From: CAZJTL01 sp964548905
Lineage (GTDB): Bacteria > Cyanobacteriota > Cyanobacteriia > Cyanobacteriales > Xenococcaceae
DNA length: 64,000 nucleotides
NCBI GenBank assembly: GCA_964548905.1
Contig: CAZJTL010000003.1
Span: 11,663-75,662, forward strand
Direction of reading: 5' to 3'
Part shown: positions 60,068 to 64,000 of the stretch, piece after piece
Position numbering within the stretch: position 1 is the stretch's first letter
Layout: the number at the start of each line of letters is the position of its first letter
Made by a program: the position numbers and the translations under genes
Notes under the pieces: generated by a model
Database searches by the model: none
Told to the model about the DNA's origin: nothing
Seen by the model: only the letters and a program-made list of their open reading frames with translations

Positions 60068-63000
60068 ATGTTTCGGTTTGAAGCTATGAAACGCATTGTC
60101 CTGATCGCTGGATTTGAATCATTTAACTCAGACTTGTATCGTCAAGCTGCCAAACTAGCTAATTCTCGTTGTTCGGAGTTAGAGATAATTGTCTTTAGCG
60201 ATCGCGACATTACTATATCACCAGAAACAGTCGCCGCCGCACTAGAAGATGCCGATGTCTTTTTTGCCAGTCTCGTCTTTGATTACGATCAAGTGATGTG
60301 GTTGCGAGAAAGAGCAAAAAATATACCCATTCGCCTCGTGTTTGAGTCAGCTTTAGAGTTAATGAGTTTGACTCAGTTGGGTAAATTTGCGATCGGCGAT
60401 CGACCCAAAGGAATGCCAAAACCAATTAAATTTATCCTTGATAAATTCAGCAAAAGAAGAGAAGAAGATAAACTCGCTGGTTATATTAGTTTTCTCAAAA
60501 CAGGGCCAAAATTACTTAAATACATTCCAGCGCAAAAAGTACAAGACTTACGCAACTGGTTAATTGTATATGGTTACTGGAATGCTGGCGGTACAGAAAA
60601 CGTCGCCGCTATGTGCTGGACGTTAGCAGAAAAATATTTGGGATTAGAAGTAGGCGAGATTCCCCAGGCGATCGAAACACCAAATATGGGGTTATTGCAT
60701 CCAGATTATCAAGGATATTTCACATCTCCTCGCGAGTATTTAGATTGGTATCAAGAGAAGGCAGAAGGCAGAAGGCAGAAGGCAGAAGTTAGCAATCAGC
60801 TTTCAGCTTTCAGCGATCGGCGTTTAGAAGATACTAAACCTGTAGTTGGAATTCTTTTATATCGCAAACACGTCATCAGCAAACAACCTTATATACCTCA
60901 ATTAATTCGTCATTTTGAAGCAGAAGGATTAATTCCCCTACCAATCTTTATCAATGGGGTAGAAGGACATGTTGCTGTCAGAGATTGGATGACGACTAGC
61001 TACGAAGAGGAACAAATAGAAAAAGGTATTAAAGAAACTCTTTCTCTTGCCAAAGATGCAGTGAAAGTGGATGCGATCGCTTCTACAATTGGCTTTCCTT
61101 TGGTAGGTGGTCCCGCAGGTTCGATGGAGGCGGGAAGACAAGTAGAAGTTGCTAAAAGAATACTTTCTGCTAAAAATATACCCTATATTGTCGCTGCACC
61201 TTTGTTAATTCAAGATATTCATTCTTGGACTCGTCAGGGTATTGGGGGATTGCAAAGCGTCGTTTTATATGCCTTACCCGAACTCGATGGCGCGATCGAT
61301 ACTATTCCTTTGGGTGGTTTGGTAGGTGAAGATATTTATTTAATTCCAGAAAGATTGAAGCGCCTGACAGGAAGACTTAAAAACTGGATTAAATTGAGAC
61401 AAACTCCTACTTCAGAAAGAAAAATTGCCGTTATTTTATATGGTTTTCCTCCAGGTTACGGCGCGACGGGAACGGCAGCTTTATTAAATGTGCCAAAAAG
61501 TTTGCTGAAGTTTTTACAAGCTTTGAAAGCACAGGGTTACAACGTCGGTGAATTGCCTGAAGATGGGGAAGAATTGATCGGACAAGTTAAAGAAGCTGAT
61601 GAGTCCGCCGATGAACACAGATTAACACAGATGGGCGATCGAGAACCTATCAGCGTTTATCCGCGTTTATCTGCGGAAGTTAATGTCAGAACTTTAGAAA
61701 AATGGTTGGGATATTTATTAACAACCAGAGTTGAGAAGCAATGGAAATCTCTAACGGGTACTGGTATTAAAACCTATGGAGATAATTTTCATGTCGGTGG
61801 CGTGCAATTAGGTAATGTTTGGATCGGCGTACAACCTCCCTTGGGACTTTCTGGCGATCCGATGCGATTGATGTTTGAGAAAGATTTAACGCCCCATCCT
61901 CAGTATGCAGCTTATTACAAGTGGTTGCAAAATGAATTTCAAGCCAGCGCGATCGTTCATTTTGGGATGCATGGAACTGTAGAATGGTTACCAGGTTCGC
62001 CTTTAGGTAATACTGGTTATTCTTGGTCGGATATTCTTTTAGGGAATCTTCCCAATCTCTATATTTATGCAGCGAATAATCCTTCTGAATCGATGCTTGC
62101 GAAAAGAAGGGGTTATGGAGTGTTAATTTCTCATAATGTACCTCCTTACGGTCGTGCGGGTTTGTATAAAGAGTTGATGGCACTGCGGGATTTAATTTCT
62201 GAGTATCGGGAAGATCCTGACAAGAATTATGCTCTCAAAGATATTATCTGTCAGAAAATTGTTGACAGTGGTTTGGAAGCAGATTGTAAGTTTGTTGAAG
62301 GGGAAAAGTTAGGTATTGCTTTTAATTTGGAAAATGCTCGTTTGTTTAGTAAGAAGGCGATTAATGAGTATTTTGTCAAGGTTTATGAGTATTTGCAGGT
62401 GTTAGAACAACGCCTATTTTCTTCTGGTTTGCATACTTTGGGTGAAGCGCCTACTGAGGAGGGGTTAAAGTCTTATTTGGAGGCTTATTTTGGGGATGAG
62501 TTGTCTGGAGATCGCCTGGAAGAAGCACAGAGAATTAGAGATCTGTTGGGTCAAAATACGGATGAGTTGACGAATCTTTTGCGGGGATTGAATGGTGAGT
62601 ATATTCCTCCTGCGCCTGGTGGGGATTTGTTGCGGGATGGTGTTGGAGTTTTGCCTACTGGCAGAAATATTCATGCTTTAGATCCCTATCGTATGCCTTC
62701 TCCTGCTGCTTACGAAAGAGGAAGGGAAATTGCCAAGAAAATTATCGCTCAAAATTTGGAGGAAAAGAATTCCTATCCTGAAACGGTGGCAGTAATGTTA
62801 TGGGGTTTAGACGCGATTAAAACTAGAGGGGAATCTTTAGGCATTTTGTTGGAATTGGTAGGCGCTGAACCTGTTAAAGAGGGAACTGGAAGGATAGTTA
62901 GATATGAGTTGAAACCTATATCTGAGGTAGGTCATCCTCGTATTGATGTTTTGGGAAATCTGTCGGGTATTTTTCGCGATACTTTTATTAATATTATTGA

Positions 63001-63832
63001 GTTGTTGGATGATTTATTTCAACGTGCGGCTGAAGCAGAGGAAGCGCAAGAAGATAATTTTATTCGCAAACATGCTTTAGCTTTGAAGGCGCAAGGCGTT
63101 GACAATTATTCGGCACGTTTGTTTTCTAATCCTGCTGGTGATTATGGTTCTTTGGTAAACGATCAGGTTGTGGATGGCAATTGGGAATCTGGAGATGAGT
63201 TAGCGGATACTTGGAAGAATCGCAATGTTTTCAGTTACGGACGCAAGGATAAGGGACAAGCAAGACCAGAAGTTTTGAGTCAATTATTGCAAACGAGCGA
63301 TCGCATCGTTCAAGAAATCGATTCGGTTGAATACGGTCTGACTGACATACAAGAATATTTTGGCAATACGGGCGGATTAAAACTAGCCGCAGAAAAACAA
63401 AGTGGCAAAAAAGTTAATACTAGTTTTGTCGAAAGTTTTTCTAAGGATACAACGCCAAGAAAGTTAGAAGATTTACTGCGAATGGAATACCGTACCAAGC
63501 TATTGAATCCGAAATGGGCGGAAGCTATGGCTAGTCAAGGTTCGGGTGGTGCTTACGAAATTTCTCAACGCATGACAGCTTTAATCGGTTGGGGTGGTAC
63601 GGCTAAATTTACCGATGATTGGGTTTACGACCAAGCAGCAGAAACCTATGCTTTAGATCCAGAAATGGCTGCTAAGTTAAGGGAGGCAAATCCTGAAGCT
63701 TTTCGTAATATTGTCGGTAGAATGATCGAAGCACACGGGCGAGGTTTTTGGGAAGCAGATGAGGAGAAGTTACAGAAATTAAGAGAGTTATATGAGTTGA
63801 CTGATGAAGATTTAGAAGGGGTTACAGCTTAG
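60068..63832 (+). CDS. bchH: Magnesium/cobalt chelatase H subunit (ChlH/CobN family)
   Basis: A 1254-residue large chelatase subunit of the BchH/CobN family, which holds protoporphyrin IX or a corrinoid while ATPase subunits drive metal insertion. 'VLIAGFESFNSDLYRQAAKL' opens a DUF3479-type N-terminal domain (1-160); the CobN-type core follows ('WNAGGTENVAAMCWTLAEKYL', 'HFGMHGTVEWLPGSPLGNTGY', 'VPPYGRAGLYKELM'), to 'GGAYEISQRMTALIGWGGTA' near the end. It is shorter than the main cyanobacterial ChlH (about 1330), so it is probably the second, CobN-annotated type; the metal is not settled. ATG at 60086 is a possible alternative start. Two repeat-derived inserts are present: about residues 230-252 and 515-538. 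Confidence 0.85.
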   Translation: MFRFEAMKRIVLIAGFESFNSDLYRQAAKLANSRCSELEIIVFSDRDITISPETVAAALEDADVFFASLVFDYDQVMWLRERAKNIPIRLVFESALELMSLTQLGKFAIGDRPKGMPKPIKFILDKFSKRREEDKLAGYISFLKTGPKLLKYIPAQKVQDLRNWLIVYGYWNAGGTENVAAMCWTLAEKYLGLEVGEIPQAIETPNMGLLHPDYQGYFTSPREYLDWYQEKAEGRRQKAEVSNQLSAFSDRRLEDTKPVVGILLYRKHVISKQPYIPQLIRHFEAEGLIPLPIFINGVEGHVAVRDWMTTSYEEEQIEKGIKETLSLAKDAVKVDAIASTIGFPLVGGPAGSMEAGRQVEVAKRILSAKNIPYIVAAPLLIQDIHSWTRQGIGGLQSVVLYALPELDGAIDTIPLGGLVGEDIYLIPERLKRLTGRLKNWIKLRQTPTSERKIAVILYGFPPGYGATGTAALLNVPKSLLKFLQALKAQGYNVGELPEDGEELIGQVKEADESADEHRLTQMGDREPISVYPRLSAEVNVRTLEKWLGYLLTTRVEKQWKSLTGTGIKTYGDNFHVGGVQLGNVWIGVQPPLGLSGDPMRLMFEKDLTPHPQYAAYYKWLQNEFQASAIVHFGMHGTVEWLPGSPLGNTGYSWSDILLGNLPNLYIYAANNPSESMLAKRRGYGVLISHNVPPYGRAGLYKELMALRDLISEYREDPDKNYALKDIICQKIVDSGLEADCKFVEGEKLGIAFNLENARLFSKKAINEYFVKVYEYLQVLEQRLFSSGLHTLGEAPTEEGLKSYLEAYFGDELSGDRLEEAQRIRDLLGQNTDELTNLLRGLNGEYIPPAPGGDLLRDGVGVLPTGRNIHALDPYRMPSPAAYERGREIAKKIIAQNLEEKNSYPETVAVMLWGLDAIKTRGESLGILLELVGAEPVKEGTGRIVRYELKPISEVGHPRIDVLGNLSGIFRDTFINIIELLDDLFQRAAEAEEAQEDNFIRKHALALKAQGVDNYSARLFSNPAGDYGSLVNDQVVDGNWESGDELADTWKNRNVFSYGRKDKGQARPEVLSQLLQTSDRIVQEIDSVEYGLTDIQEYFGNTGGLKLAAEKQSGKKVNTSFVESFSKDTTPRKLEDLLRMEYRTKLLNPKWAEAMASQGSGGAYEISQRMTALIGWGGTAKFTDDWVYDQAAETYALDPEMAAKLREANPEAFRNIVGRMIEAHGRGFWEADEEKLQKLRELYELTDEDLEGVTA
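60754..60814. repeat. GGCAGAA x4 and CAGCTTT x2 repeats inside the chelatase gene
   Basis: Four exact GGCAGAA units (60760-60787) followed by AGCTTTC units (60798-60814). They encode 'KAEGRRQKAEVSNQLSAFSD', a charged stretch that looks foreign in the otherwise compact protein. The frame is unbroken. Confidence 0.95.
61612..61682. repeat. Second dispersed repeat inside the chelatase gene
   Basis: GCCGATGAACACAGATTAAC and, farther on, the partly inverted CGTTTATCCGCGTTTATCTG resemble the repeat at 6420-6462. They encode 'ADEHRLTQMGDREPISVYPR', in frame. Confidence 0.75.
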
Positions 63833-64000
63833 CAGTCAGTAGTCAGTAGTCAGTAGTCAGTAGTCAGCCGTCAGCCGTCAGCCGTCAGCAAAAACCTGAT
63901 AACTGAAACCTGATAACTGAAACCTGATAACTGAAACCTGATAACTGATAGCTGATAGCTGATAGCTGATAGCTGATAGCTGATAGCTGATAGCTGATAG
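63833..64000. repeat. Terminal heptamer repeat cluster
   Basis: CAGTAGT x4, CAGCCGT x3, a 14-bp double unit (GATAACTGAAACCT) x4 and AGCTGAT x7 follow the chelatase stop codon and run off the window end. All units are multiples of 7 bp. Confidence 0.95.

Overview
The window is chromosomal DNA from a cyanobacterium. The signs are very frequent HIP1-type GCGATCGC octamers, a plastoquinone-type UbiD decarboxylase, an acyl-ACP/CoA synthetase of the cyanobacterial Aas type, a ChlH/CobN-family chelatase, a PatA-type (DUF4388 plus receiver) chemotaxis protein, sucrose synthase, and abundant 7-bp short tandem repeats (STRR). Base composition is moderately AT-rich. A repeat-rich unicellular or pleurocapsalean/filamentous lineage fits best, but the genus cannot be settled from the sequence alone.

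Layout. 0-8 kb: a partial DUF6492 protein, a Crp/Fnr-type regulator, a DALR-domain protein, a PfkB sugar kinase, a YlqD protein, acyl-ACP synthetase and UbiD. A Yfr1-like small-RNA candidate lies between the DALR and PfkB genes. 8-13 kb: polysaccharide-export permease, hisS, an exported DUF1400 hydrolase, rplS and tRNA-Trp. 13-19 kb: periplasmic binding protein, argC, a two-component pair and a 2-hydroxyacid dehydrogenase. 18.6-27 kb: two unknown membrane proteins, panB, a frameshifted tnpB, a Ser/Thr kinase with TPRs, a TauE/DUF1634 pair and a second, internally deleted tnpB. 27-32 kb: pheA, a Lon-N protein and two tandem PEP-CTERM trypsin-like proteases. 31.5-34.2 kb: an aspartyl/asparaginyl hydroxylase plus fatty acyl-AMP ligase pair. 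34.6-43 kb: membrane protein, purT, 2'-5' RNA ligase-like, YciI, hisA, susA, a methyltransferase and an EamA exporter. 43-50 kb: tRNA-Thr, ArsR plus ABC permease, two unknown proteins, acsA and a two-domain methyltransferase. 50-59 kb: one chemosensory operon read leftward (PatA-like, CheY, CheW, MCP, CheA-REC), probably running on into a monooxygenase-fold membrane protein and rubrerythrin. 59-64 kb: an SDR enzyme and a 1.25-kresidue chelatase H subunit.

The most striking theme is the dispersed repeats. Almost every larger intergenic gap carries tandem repeats whose unit is 7 bp whatever its sequence. Three long genes (DALR protein, CheA, chelatase H) contain exactly four 7-bp units inside an open frame, so gain or loss of one unit would frameshift them. 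A separate MITE-like element of about 100 bp, with inverted ends and an STRR core, occurs at several places. The second tnpB element fills, almost to the base, the gap between the DUF1634 stop codon and the pheA start codon, and has lost its RuvC-I aspartate through an in-frame deletion.

No CRISPR array, rRNA, prophage or restriction system was seen. No calculation beyond reading the sequence was possible, so family names rest on motif recognition.
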